Source: Chromobotia macracanthus (Eukaryota > Chordata > Actinopteri > Cypriniformes > Botiidae). From it: a stretch of 64,000 bases of DNA. Positions 1 through 11,942 of the stretch are shown here, in pieces. The stretch spans positions 9,544,001-9,608,000 of the forward strand of contig JAZGTH010000058.1 of the NCBI GenBank assembly GCA_036877525.1. Direction: 5' to 3'. A program made the position numbers and the translations under genes. A model generated the notes under the pieces. The model saw only the letters and a program-made list of their open reading frames with translations, was not told where the DNA came from and ran no database searches. Each line of letters begins with the position of its first letter. Position 1 is the stretch's first letter.

Positions 1-300
1 ACTCAGTACAAGCCCTTTCACTCTGTTTTCCATTACAAACACAGAGGCTCCTTTTACTCTCTGACATCCTCTGTATATCCACACTTGTTTTATTTATGAC
101 ATAATGTCTTGTTGACTTTCTTGGGAGCTCCACAAACATCTTCAGCTCTTGAAAGCATTAACTGTCTCATGCTCCTCGAGTTTGCCAACTCGACCATAAG
201 AGAAGTGTTTAGGAAAAAGAAAAGAAAATCACCTGATGTTGCCATGGGAATAGCTGGGCTTGCCAAAATGTCATGCACCTCCATATTGGGCATTTGTGAC

Positions 301-656
301 CCCGGCTAACAGTTTTAAGTTGTAGGAACGTTTCTGTAACATTTCGTTCGGTAACAAAAACGTAATTAACATTATTTTAAAGGTTTGAATGTTTTTAGAA
401 CATCTTTGTTGACGTTGTTTCTTGGTTATAAGAACATTATTCTTAATAATGTATCATTGTAATACATAATCATAATTTCTTTTTAATTCTGTAACATTTT
501 AAAATGTTCCACTAATTGCTTAATACCAACATTTTGATATATAATATATATAACAATAAAAGACATTCTAGTAACATTACTGCATTACTGTTTGATAAGT
601 GTGACAGAACTTTTAAAGAACAGCCTATGTTCTGGGAACGTTCCCTGTTAGCTGGG
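301..656 (-). repeat. Family A MITE-like element, copy 1
   Basis: Ends CCCGGCTAACA and TGTTAGCTGGG enclose an interior full of AACGTT/GAACGTTC motifs shared with the other copies. Orientation is reversed relative to copy 3. No TA duplication is visible at this copy. Confidence 0.8.
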
Positions 657-1063
657 ATGCCTGACCTCCTTAAATCACTTAAATGTCCTGAATTTCTTCA
701 ACAACATGGAGATAGCAAAGGAGCAAATAACTGATAAAACAGGAAACAGAGCTTCCCACACATAGCTTTAAGATGAAAGGCTACGCGTGTTGAAATGAGG
801 TTATATAGTTGGAACGTGTTCCAGCAGCAAAGACTGTATGAAAAGCATGATATTATTAAAGAACAAAGTGGACTGGATGTGCTTCTGATATCACTGCCAC
901 AATATAATAGGGAGAAGTAATAAGCCAACAAAACAATGTTATCAGTCATTTCATATCACTAGTATATTTAACAAAGGGATGAATCTCAAACAATATTGCT
1001 GTAAAAATAGATTCTTGGAATTACCAAACCTTCACCAAACCAATATTTGTATTAAAACCTCAC

Positions 1064-4000
1064 CAAAGTAGAAGTATCCTCCCTCTTCTCTGGGCTGGAA
1101 GAATCTGCCCCTGGCCTGGGCGTGAACATCGGCCCCCTTCTCCACCAGAAGTTCCACATAATGTTTGCAACGCCGCTCTATGGCAATATGCAGCGCCGTC
1201 TGACCTACGATTATACCACACTGTCATTACAAATGAAGATCCCAGTGAAATCCCAGCTAACAATTTCAGGTTGTAAGAACATTTTCCTAACATTTCCAAA
1301 AAGTAACAAAAACATTAGAAATGTTGTTTTGAAAGTTTGTGAAACAAACATATAAAACATCCAGTTTTTTAGATATTGTGTTAACGTTTATTCCTAACGA
1401 CATTAAGAATAATTGAATAATTGAAAATTGACCACAGTGATCAAAACAAACAATTGTTTTACATAACAGGAAAAACTGCAGCATGATATTAAATACTGTA
1501 AATTTATCTTACACAGGAAGTATAGCAGAATGAAAATACGGATGCACAGCTCATGCTTGAGTTCAGGGCTTGTGTATTTGTCATAGTTATGTTAGATGAG
1601 CATGGAAGAAATAACAATACAGAAAAGGTTACAATTTTGGTCTGATCAGTCCTGATTACATTTATCGTTTTGCCTCAGCTGTTCACACTGATGTTTGGAA
1701 GCGACCTGTATCTGTCATTTGTTTGAACAAACCGCCGCCCTGTGTCCACATGTGTGCATTAACTAAATAAAAATGTCATGTGTAGTACCTTCATGTGTAT
1801 ATGAACAACAAAAAAACAATCATATCTGTAAACAAGGCCATTTATTCATTTTGATTTATCTCAAAATCACCAGTGCTGATTATAGAGGACACAAATGTAC
1901 CTTATATGATGTCATGGCCTAAGGTTAGCAAACATACTTCATACACATACAGCAATGGTGCTCGAGATGGGAGATGCGAGTTTGGTTCTGGCTCGCGTCA
2001 TATATCAATTCAATATCCTGTCTGTTTCTGGATTTCAAGAACAGTTATTTTTTCATTGTACCACTGTGTGACGTTCAGTCTGAATCAGTTAAGCTGGCCT
2101 TGGAAATAAGCTAAAATATTTTTTTAATCTTCTTAAATGTATACAACCAGCCTAATAAATGCAAACAGACTAATGTTGTTTATACTGATGTCTTGCATTT
2201 GTCATCACATTACTGAAGTAATAAAGAAAGCCTGACTCATAAAGTGGTTTTACTTGACTGTATTGAGAAGGATGGGGACAATATTAACTTGATTTGGGTT
2301 GTTTATTGTATTTGCTTGTGTTTTGGGTCTGCAGAAGTAAATCTGCTGACAGACAGAATTAGTCTATCTGACAAACACTTTCCTGCCTTGAGGTCTGGAA
2401 CAACACAGGCAAACTAATGGAACCGATGTGTGAGTGATGATATCCTGAGGAACTTCACAAGAGAGATAGACTACACAAAGTCTACAGAAAGTGGATTATT
2501 GTGTATTTTGGGAACTATAACTTCCCAACATGAATGCCAAAAAAGGCTTCATATTTCCTGTCACAAACCTGACATGAAACCTGTCGAACATTTAAATGAA
2601 GGAAAATTAAGCTTCGAATATGAGTTCTATATTAATTTTATATTGATGTAAGCTGGACTCGAACTTGTGTCATCTGCATGAGCACCACAGTTCAATACAT
2701 CTCAACACATACATTAAGCCATACCCAGCTAACAGGGAACGTTCTAAGAATGCTGGCTAACATTTTCTAAAGTTGTCTCAAAGTTCAATGTTCAAAAACG
2801 TATCAAAAACGTTCTTGCAGTAATGTTAGTAGAACGTAGTACAATGTTTGTAGAGCTAACTACCTAAGAATATAGTTAGTGGAACATTTTAAACATTTTA
2901 ACGTTCCTGGAACTTTCAAAATAACATTTTTAAAGCTTTTTGTTACTTTATGGCAATGTTAGGGAAACATTCTTACAACCTAAAATTGTTAGCTGGGTAG
3001 GCTACAGGTCTGACATCTGTTTTTTAAACATTAATCCTTTCTTCATCTAAAGGAAAGTTGCATAATTTTGTACTGGGTGTGGCGCTGACATATTAAAATG
3101 GCTTTCATCCAGCCCTAAACACAGACGGGCCACAGAGGAACAGCGTCAAATTCAGCAGTGCTTGTAAGGACTCTTTGTACTGCACAGGGTGGAGACTGCA
3201 GGCAATTCAGTGCTTAAATCTGAGGAAACGTTTTCAAGACCGAGTTCAGTCACAAGCACAAATGTGAAACCAAACTCCACCTGATGTTTCACCAACCTGC
3301 TCTGGCCACTCCCTCTTACTTGCTCAGAGGGAATCTCACCCCACATTAAAGCTGCATACCGTAACGTTTTTGGGTTGAAAATGAACAAAAACGGTTAATA
3401 CATGATGGATCAGCGTTCAGAAAGCTCTCCTCAAATGACCTCCTCAAATGTTTATGACAATGATGATTTAAGTTTAAGTAGTCGGACCAATTTTTGGGGA
3501 AATGTCAGTCTGGCTTCATTTGGCTTAAACAGAGATGGCGATAGAGAGGCGAAAGTTACAGATTGCAGCTTTAAAGATTTGGGAAACTTTCCATAACAAC
3601 TGATGAATGAAAAGTGTGCCTAATATCTGAATTTGTTGTATTGGCTGGACGACTCACCTCTGTAATAAACATCTCTGAAGGGTGTGTTGATGAACTCTCT
3701 CAGGTTTCCTGTCTGTTCTGCAATGTCCACCAATGTAGGGATAGTGTCATTTCGACCACTCTGTAGATTCAGCAGAGCTTTAGGTAGACACGTCTTCCCT
3801 GTAGAAGGCTCTAGAGGACATACAGGAAAGATAATCTCTTAACAACTTTCAGAGCAAATGTACAATACATGATTTGCCTGTGCAAAACACTAGGGTGTTG
3901 TGGATGGTTGTTAGAGTGTTGCTAGGTGGGAGAGAGTTCCCAAGACAGGACAAGTTCTAGGCTCTAAACTTATTACTTTTAATATTATTATTATTAAGAT

Positions 4001-6857
4001 TACTTTCACTCCAGACTCTATAATGTGACAAATCGCTTCAACTCAGGTAAAGGGTCAAACGAGAGCTTTTTCTGCGTTTACATTATCCCTGGGAGACCCG
4101 AGCTGTCTGTCTGATCTCTCTTCACTCTATTTGCGGCAGTGTGCTGTGATTTCTTACTACACCCTGTTAAAATTTCTGAGCCTTTGAGGCAGGAAGAGAA
4201 GCTTGGACCCCACCTTGCAGAGCCACAGCACATAATAGAATTTCCTCTATTATAAAAAACACAAACAATAACAGCCTTAAAAAGTAAGAAGCACAAGGAA
4301 AGTTGTGATAACAGTGTATATTTGGGACATGACCCTAAAGTTTAAAACAGAAGGGTTTGGTCTTTTTTAAAAAATGAAAGCATTGGTATGGAAACAAAAA
4401 TTACCTAATGAATAATTCCACTTTCTTATGAAATAACCAAACACGTTTCCAAGGCAACGTTCACTATTATTTACACTTTCACCCACATGTACCGTTGCCT
4501 CGTAACCTAGCCCCCACACTAAACCATTTCCAGAATGCACCTTTGAACTCTTCATCTGTTAGCCTCTTTTCTTGTGACTGTAGATACTGCAGCAGACCGT
4601 CTAAAGCTCGCGGGTCTGCTCGAGATACGGCTTCAAACAACGTCCAGCGGTTGAAGACCTTAAGAACCGCCGGCTCTGGGGTTCCCTCGTCACATGACAT
4701 CTCAATCTCCGCCTTCCTGCACAGGGAAACGTATCATTTGACAATAACTTCAGTTTATCTTTAATGCGTTTCAAACCAACCCTGCTAACAATTTTATTAG
4801 GCTGTAAGAACATCTGCTAATGTTTGCATTAGTAACAAAAAAGTTAAAAATGTTATTTCAAAGTTCTAGCATTCAAACTGAGAACGTTCACATCCTACAT
4901 GTCCTGAGATAAGTTGGCCTTATAAAATAGTTTTCTAGGCGACTGTCTGAAGTGTCCTGTACTGTTTCACAAAATGTTTGTTGTATTTATTTCTTCAAAT
5001 ATATAACTTATACTTCCAATCGCTCTTATGATTCACAAAAGACCAGTGAAAACTGAACTGTTCAGAAATAACAGTTAAAGTGCTGTTACAAACACTCTAA
5101 CTGACCGAAACTTCACCAGACTGCAACCATATCGTCATTTACAAGTGGGAAAATCACTACGTTTGATAAGTCTGTAATGTATACTGGAGGAAACCTGAAC
5201 TGTTGAAATGACTAAGACAAACAATAAAAGCATTCATGGAAACAACAACAGACGTTCAGTTACCCCACAGTGCATATTCAAACAAGTATTAAATCATTAG
5301 CAGACTGTCTGTAACACACAACAAAACATATACAAAAGTGACACACCACAGTCTGTAAAGTTTCATGGCCTGATCTTCATGACCTCACTCAGTAAACAAT
5401 GTGTCTGTGTGTGTTTTAACTTTGCTGAATGTAAATGTAAACACGTGAAGGATGCCATGGTCTCTCACCCCCGTGGAAGCTTCTTCCTGCGTTTTTTCTG
5501 GTTGTTGTTCTCCCTGTACGTGCCATAGTCAAACAGAGAGTCCATAGGTGCTTTTGTCGCCTTTGCTCCAGGTGCCACTGGATACTCAGACATGGTGGAC
5601 TCCAGGAGGTCCATGGGGTTAGGAACTCCCTTTTTAAAGGCCCCTGGGAACCTTATTCGCATGTTCTGCTTCGAGTCGAGATTTTGCCCTGGTCGAGCTG
5701 GATCCTGGGGCACATCCTGGCTTGGCTGTGATCCATCCTCATTCTCCAGTAGTTCTGCCAGAGAAGACATGGGGAAATTGGGATCGCCATCTGCTGAGGG
5801 GTCTTTACCCTCTGAGTCCTGGGCAGCATTTCCAACGGGTGAGGAGATGGAGTTCGACTCGGTCGTGGCCAGACGATAGCGCTTTAGTAGAGTGGAAGCA
5901 GAGAAACCCTGCTGGAAAGAAATGAGAGGAAAGAAAAAAAGGGAGAGGACAGGAAACATAAGACGACAAATCAATTGGGCACAAGGGCTGATTTAGAAAA
6001 TGGAGGTTGATCAGAGCTACAGCCTAGTGATTAGTGCAAATACTCTGACATATTGAGCTATGGTGCCCTGACATGAGTTTGAATCAGTTCCCGATTTAGT
6101 TCTCTCAAGTTCTCTCATATCATTAAAAATAATGGTCAAAAAAAGACAACAAAAGCAAAAAGGAAAACCTCTCTCTCACATCACCGTAATCAATTACACT
6201 TCAGCATTAACAGAACCAACTCTCTGTAAACTCTTTTTAGAAACCAAAATGCACTGGACGATAAAATCTGTTAAATATTTCTTGAACACAGAACACAAGA
6301 ACAATTGACCACATCTACATACAAACTACGTTAGACTGCTGCTGTCATGACCTTTCATGTCATATGGCATTTATTGTATTTAGATCCAATGACCTTCTTC
6401 CTTCATTGTGTTTAAAGTTTGTTGTGCATAAGAGCCGGCATCACCGGTAAACTCCAAACATATGATGTTATTGAAGGCTGTTAAATGAAACCATTTTAAC
6501 CTTCCGGCAGACAGTTTTTTGTCTGGTCTGAGAGCAGTTTTATTGCATCATTTGTTTCTGTGTGGGTAGTTGGATAACTACATGGGTAGTTGCATCAGCA
6601 TACTGTCTTGAGGCTTGAAGGTGATTATAACGTTTATAACAAAAAAAACGTTTCAGTAACCTACAACAAGAATAGAACAAGAAATGTGACATGAAGTTAC
6701 TATGAAACTTTAGAATCACAACTACAGTACGATTGCAGTGATGTCACATATCAAATTGTTTATAGCTGCACTGACATAATCATCATCATTATTAGATCAA
6801 AATAAACCACAGAACATCTCACTGGTTACATATCGAGTCATGACTTACTTCACTCAT
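1064..6857 (-). CDS. trpv4: TRPV4 cation channel, N-terminal half (5' exons; gene continues past the left edge)
   Basis: Trpv4 is a plasma-membrane, calcium-permeable channel gated by osmotic, thermal and lipid cues. Five coding exons are readable: 6849-6857 (ATG plus two codons, MSE), 5469-5911, 4541-4716, 3658-3810 and 1064-1204, about 307 residues in all. Phases close at every join. Diagnostic TRPV4 stretches are GVPNPMDLLEST and APMDSLFDYGTYR in the second exon, LKVFNR and RLTDEEFK in the third, STGKTCLPKALLNL in the fourth and GQTALHIAIERRCKHYVELL in the fifth; the last two belong to the ankyrin repeat domain. A basic cluster, KKRRKK (about residues 142-147), sits where mammals have the PIP2-binding site. 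The proline-rich PACSIN-binding stretch of mammals is reduced to PEPAV. The first exon was chosen because it gives an ATG followed by a perfect GTAAGT donor in the right phase; it is the least certain part. The pore and C-terminus lie outside the window. Confidence 0.93.
1252..1410 (-). repeat. Family A MITE-like element, copy 2 (truncated)
   Basis: It begins CCCAGCTAACAATTTCAGG and keeps about 150 bp of the element before similarity fades. It sits about 47 bp upstream of the trpv4 exon at 1064-1204, close to that exon's splice acceptor. Confidence 0.75.
2650..2715 (-). repeat. tRNA-derived SINE fragment (possible)
   Basis: GGACTCGAACTTGTGTCAT resembles a reversed tRNA B box and downstream arm. 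The fragment is short and diverged. Confidence 0.35.
2724..2997 (+). repeat. Family A MITE-like element, copy 3 (intact, 274 bp)
   Basis: Perfect ends CCCAGCTAACA...TTGTTAGCTGGG, flanked on both sides by TA (2722-2723 and 2998-2999), as expected for a Tc1/mariner-type target-site duplication. Lies in a trpv4 intron. Used here as the reference orientation. Confidence 0.88.
3346..3574 (-). repeat. Family B foldback element, copy 1
   Basis: Inverted ends TTAAAGCTGCATACCGTAA and TTACAGATTGCAGCTTTAA enclose a short interior with the shared GATGGCGATAGAGAGG block. In a trpv4 intron, reverse orientation relative to the copy at 33779. Confidence 0.75.
4783..4890 (-). repeat. Family A MITE-like element, copy 4 (fragment)
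   Basis: Starts CTGCTAACAATTTTATTAGG and carries the GTAAGAAC...AGTAACAAAAA block of the family; the rest is missing. In the trpv4 intron just beyond exon 4541-4716. Confidence 0.6.
6018..6166 (+). repeat. tRNA-derived SINE, degenerate
   Basis: A box-like CAGCCTAGTGATTAGTGC and B box-like GAGTTTGAATC in tRNA spacing, then a pyrimidine-rich stretch and an A-rich 3' end near 6145-6166. Layout is that of a cyprinid tRNA-derived SINE. Lies in trpv4 intron 1. Confidence 0.6.
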
Positions 6858-8423
6858 TGTCTTGTATCCTGTGTGCTGTTCACCAAATAACAAATTTCTC
6901 CTCAGAGGAGCCAAGAAGCATAAGGGGGCCTGCAGGGGCCCAGACACAACTGTAAATAAAAAATATGATAAGACGACAATGTTTAACATCCCAGCTAAAA
7001 AATTTCACAGAAATCAGATCACAGAAAGTCAGAATACACATAATATATACACTGTGACATTTTCTAAGCCCATCTACAATTCTTATAGTTTGTTTATTGT
7101 GTTACTGTGGTTCTCTGATTCCCACCCTGTCCTCAAGATTTTGACACTGTCTGTTTCTGCATTGATCCTGGATTCTGGCAATTTAATAAAACTCCCGTCA
7201 TTTACTTCTTTCTTTAGTGTCTGAATCATTACAAGTATAAAAAGTAATGTAAAGAAATTCAATACTGTAATGTAAGCTTGATTATGCAATATCGTGAATG
7301 AGTTTGAATACAGTGAGCACAGCAGATGCAAAGCAGTGAACTGCAGAATTTTTACTTCCCCTTACGAAAAACTAACCATGGTTATTTTATTTTTCATGGT
7401 TTTATTATAATGAAAGTGTCGTCACCATGGTTTGTTTGTCGAATTGATTACCATTTCTATAACCATAGTTTGACTACAAATACCATACTATGGTTGCTGT
7501 AGCAACACCATGGTTAATTTGTGGTTACCAATGGTCATGCAATGTTTTGAACCAAGATACTTCTGTACAACTTTATTCATTCATCAAAAATGCTCTGTTC
7601 ATTCTGAATATCCCCTATACACCCAACCACCCACACACACGCATGCACTCCAGACCCATTGTCCACATGTCACAAACTATTGTGGGGTCCGTCTCAATAT
7701 AAACTGATTTCCTCATTTCCCAGAACAGACATGACTCACAGTCCCTCTGTGCCATTCTCTTCCCAGTTCCAGGGGAAATTCCTCTGTGCATCCAATTACA
7801 AAGTCCAAACATCACGGAATCACTATTGCTGATCTTGCATTTTATTCCTGTTCTGCTTAAAGACATTGCTGACCCAAAAATGCAAATTGTGATATTAAGT
7901 CTATGTTTTGATTATATGGAAATGAGCTGTGTGGAAAATCGGCACAACAGCGAGTGTTTGAAACAACACGAGGGCGAGAAAGTTGTGATGATTTTTAAAT
8001 TGCGAGCTAATTGTTACTGTAAACACAGTGACACAGTGTCGGTTTCTATACATCTGTGCTCATCTGCACAAGATTAACAAGCACAAGACCTGTTCAGACA
8101 CGTCAAAGACCTTCCTCCAGCCAGAAGTTCCATCTAGAAGTTTCCGTTGATGTTATGCAAGTGCATTCACTTACTGTATAACAAACATGAGCTGCTTATT
8201 TTGGACACACAACTGTTACATGACAAATACTCTCTTATTTCACATATCAATCCCCGCCAAGAAAACTGAAAAGTGTATTTCCCTGCTTCCCTATGAGCTA
8301 TGCTTAGTTTGGTGTGGAAGCTTTCGTTTGCCCCCTGTGTTTACTTTAAAGGGTGGTGGAAAGTCTAACACAAACCCCCACTGTCACCTTTTCTGCCCTG
8401 GTCTGGCAAGCACTTCCCAAATA

Positions 8424-8645
8424 CCCAGCTAACAATTTTAGGTTGTAAGAGCATCCAATTTTTAGCCGTAGTAACATAAGAATGAAACAAGAAAGAAAGT
8501 AACAAGAATAATATTTTTAACATATATGATATATAACGTTTAAAAATGCTCTAATGTTGTTACTGCAAGAACATGTTTGATTACTTTGAGACGCTTTTAG
8601 GGATGGTTATAGCTAACGTTCTGAGAACGTTCCCTGTTAGCAGGG
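8424..8645 (-). repeat. Family A MITE-like element, copy 5
   Basis: Ends CCCAGCTAACAATTTTAGG and CCTGTTAGCAGGG, flanked by TA at 8422-8423 and 8646-8647. About 50 bp shorter than copy 3 through an internal deletion. Confidence 0.85.
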
Positions 8646-9580
8646 TACTGGACACAAAATTGGTCTGCACAGTAAGGTTTCACTCCAGTACAGACCCCTA
8701 TCAGCAGAGAGAGTAAAAGCAGAAGCTTTACTACAAATGGGGATTTGACAAGCTCCGACAACACGAGCCCAACGCTTTTGGGAACTGGATGGTGCGCTGG
8801 TGGCCATCAGAACACGTAAACAACAGACCAACCGTGAAATAAAACAGACAGAGAAAAAGACAACCTTATCTAACACCCAACGTCGTCTGGATGAAAACTG
8901 GAAATGACAGATTCCTTCTCTGTGGCCCCAGAGGAAGTGTTGCACTTCCTTCTCCCAGTCATGAAGTCTCCAGGGATTCAGGCGGCTGTATTAACTGCTG
9001 TCTGTGATAATGCGTGAGGTTGTGGGAAAAATGTAAGTGATGCAAACAGTTTCCAAAGTTTGTTCCTGCTGGCAATCCAACCACAACTCCGAGCTCATGC
9101 AATCTCTGTCCGGCTTTGCGAAACGGTCAAGAATGACCCGTTTTACGTGACAGATCTGTGCAGGACAAACAGGGTCAGGTGTGTCAACACGTTGAGCGTG
9201 AACACAACAATACACCGAGATCCAGAGATATCAGGTAAAACGGGAAGAGGAAGTGCTGAAATGTGTCTCTTGTGTCTGAATAACACCAGTGTATCATTAT
9301 AAAGTCAAACTATAACATCTCACAGCAGTTTTACGCTTTTCACACTGTGTAATGAAATAAAATGAACAATCTCTAGACATTCCCGGATGTAATGAATAGG
9401 AAAAGCACTTCACCCGTACAGCTTCAAGTTCTACCCGTCGTTTCTTCCTGTTTTGTGGGATCAGTAGTCAATCCGAGGCCAGATGCATCCTTATATCCCA
9501 TCAGAGGAGACTTCTCAGCGCACTTTTGAGAAACTTCAGGAAGCTCTTCATCTTTCCAGCGGCTGTTTCAGACGGATAAT

Positions 9581-9585
<5 letters not shown>

Positions 9586-9650
<65 letters not shown>
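9586..9650. repeat. (GA)n microsatellite
   Basis: Uninterrupted GA dinucleotide run of about 65 bp. It creates artificial Arg-Glu repeats in overlapping reading frames. Confidence 0.97.
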
Positions 9651-9657
<7 letters not shown>

Positions 9658-11381
9658 TGTGCGGCTCTGATTTCTCACCGCCCACTTTACAGGGTAAACC
9701 TGCAGAAATGAGCCTGTGGCGTGTGGATCTCTTTATATATGTAGACTCGAACCCTAAACTTAGAAACCGCAGTCACATTCATTCATTCATGCATGCATAT
9801 TCACTTCTAAAGCCTCGCAAACAAAGAAAACTTTCAAAAGTTTACAAAACAATCTTCTTTGAAATTGCACGGATAGCTGACACTTATTTTTCATTCGGAG
9901 TGCGTCCTACACGTACATGCATATATTTGTATTTTATTTTTATGTGCAATATGATATATTTATTTAGACAACTGCTCACTCATACTGGGAATAAATACGT
10001 CTTTCATAACAGGTCTGACCGGCTGGCTGCTTCATTTACATGCCACTGCCTGCCATGTTTATTCACTGTGTTGAGCATCCCAATGCAGAAAGCGCCCTCT
10101 AGCGTTAGACTGAATTACTCTGATGATTTGTGCCTCCTTTATGCTTCAATTTCATTTGCCTGTGAATAAGTAAAGTAAGTAAGTAAATGCAAATGTGAAT
10201 GTATTTGTAAACTTGTGCACGTTTGTTTATTAAATTAAATAAGTGGTACGCAGGCTACAGCTATACAATGCAGTGGAAATGGCATAGTTTGATGCAGAGT
10301 TTACTGAAAGAAATTATAAAGACACAATTGCAAATTGTATGTGTAAATTGTTATTGTACAGGTGAAATGAAAAGTCAGCAAAGATTTTACATGCACAAGG
10401 AAAACACGCAAGAAATGATTTTGCGAGGACGTGGTTTTAATTCAATGATCGATTTGAGACGCATTAAGATGCGGACAGAAACAAAACAGCAATGAAAAGC
10501 ATCATACAACCACTGGGTGCTTTGACTGATTCAGATTTGTTTGTCCTCTATGCCCGTGAGATATTCAGTCTGACAAAAACAAGTGACAAAATAAACTAGC
10601 CTTTACAGAGATCAGATCACATGACAACAGGAACAGAGAAAGGCCACTGGTTAAAATATCATCTCCAGAATGACTGCAGCTCATGTGAAACTTCCCATTG
10701 TTGCTGCTTTTGTGTAATTCGGGACAGACATAAAATGTGTGGCAGCACCAGGAAGTCATGTTACGTCAACTGGGAATTGTTGTTATTCCATGTTTGTCTA
10801 CTCACTGGGTCAAACCAAAGTAGTGAAATGAAATCAAAACAAACAGTCAGTAAGATCAGAAAAAGAAGCACAGTGCAATTTAAACTAAAACATTCAAATG
10901 AACAGTTTTATTAATTTAGGCTTTGATCATTTGGGAATGACAAGTGAAAGATTTCCATCCAACAATACTCATTACATTATGTAATTAGACTATGAAGATT
11001 TTTATTCATTGCGCAATAATTATTAAAATATCTTGTAGAATTTAAACAGAAGGTAATTGCCATATATGAAATATATATCACTATAATGGCTTTATTGTCA
11101 GTCCTGTAAAAAGTTGTATTTTACATGTTGTTTTTAACAGCAGGTCATGTTCAAGTAGATTTATTTTATAAAATACATCTGAAGTAAACATCACAGTGTC
11201 AGATAGTTGGTTATTGAATGAGCTGACTGATGTTTTGGTGAGGAATACAATTCAAACCCTAATTTTCAGTCTGTTGTTGTGTACTTAAGAGACCATATAT
11301 CCAAGCATTTCTTACAATTTTTGAAATGTATGTGTATTTAAAATCAAGTAGAACCAAGAATCTTACAAGTGAAAGCCAATA

Positions 11382-11649
11382 CCCAGCTAACAGGAAATGT
11401 TCTCAGAATGTTGGCCAACATTCTCTAAATGTTCTACGCAGTTCTTTAACGTTATATATCATTTAAATTAAAAACATTATTCCTAAATAGTTAGTGGAAC
11501 GTTTTAAAAACATTACAGAGTTTAGAAAATGTTTGAAAAACGTTTGTATAACCAAAAATAATGATAATACAACATCTAAAAAATACAACATCTTGTTACT
11601 AACATAAACATTAAGGAAACATTCTGACAACTTAACATTGTTAGCTGGG
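11382..11649 (+). repeat. Family A MITE-like element, copy 6 (intact, 268 bp)
   Basis: Ends CCCAGCTAACAGG and TTGTTAGCTGGG with flanking TA at 11380-11381 and 11650-11651. It lies about 300 bp downstream of the gltp stop codon, so it may be inside the gltp 3'UTR. Confidence 0.88.
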
Positions 11650-11942
11650 TAAAAACTGTCATCTTTAAGAACACCACTTCTCTAAAGACAGCAAACACAC
11701 TCACACCATCAACATCAGCTTGAGACAAACAACAGCACAACAAAATTCTCCCTTCAGATATCGTGGGAGTCTTCAGCAGCTCGGACCGTAATTATCCCCC
11801 AAGAGAAAGCGAAACCATGGTTTGCAGAGATCCAACAGACAGGAAGAACGTTGCAATAAGGAGACCGAGATGTCTAATGGGAGGCAACAGCAATCCACTG
11901 GGACAGCTAAGGTCTGAAGTTTACTCATTTGTGAAGGAGAGA

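Larger units (their letters stand above)
6858..10900. other. trpv4-gltp intergenic DNA, no gene recognised
   Basis: No exon of a known family was found. It holds family A copy 5 (8424-8645), a GA microsatellite (9586-9650), and two patches richer in CpG near 8690-8960 and 9040-9300 that could be trpv4 regulatory DNA. The 5'UTR exon or exons of trpv4 probably lie here but cannot be delimited. Confidence 0.5.

Noticed and set aside
5592..5879. 95-codon plus-strand ORF
   Set aside because: Shadow of the trpv4 second exon on the opposite strand.
9483..10169. 228-codon ORF with Arg-Glu repeats
   Set aside because: Created by the GA microsatellite; flanks have no protein-like sequence, splice context or conservation signal.
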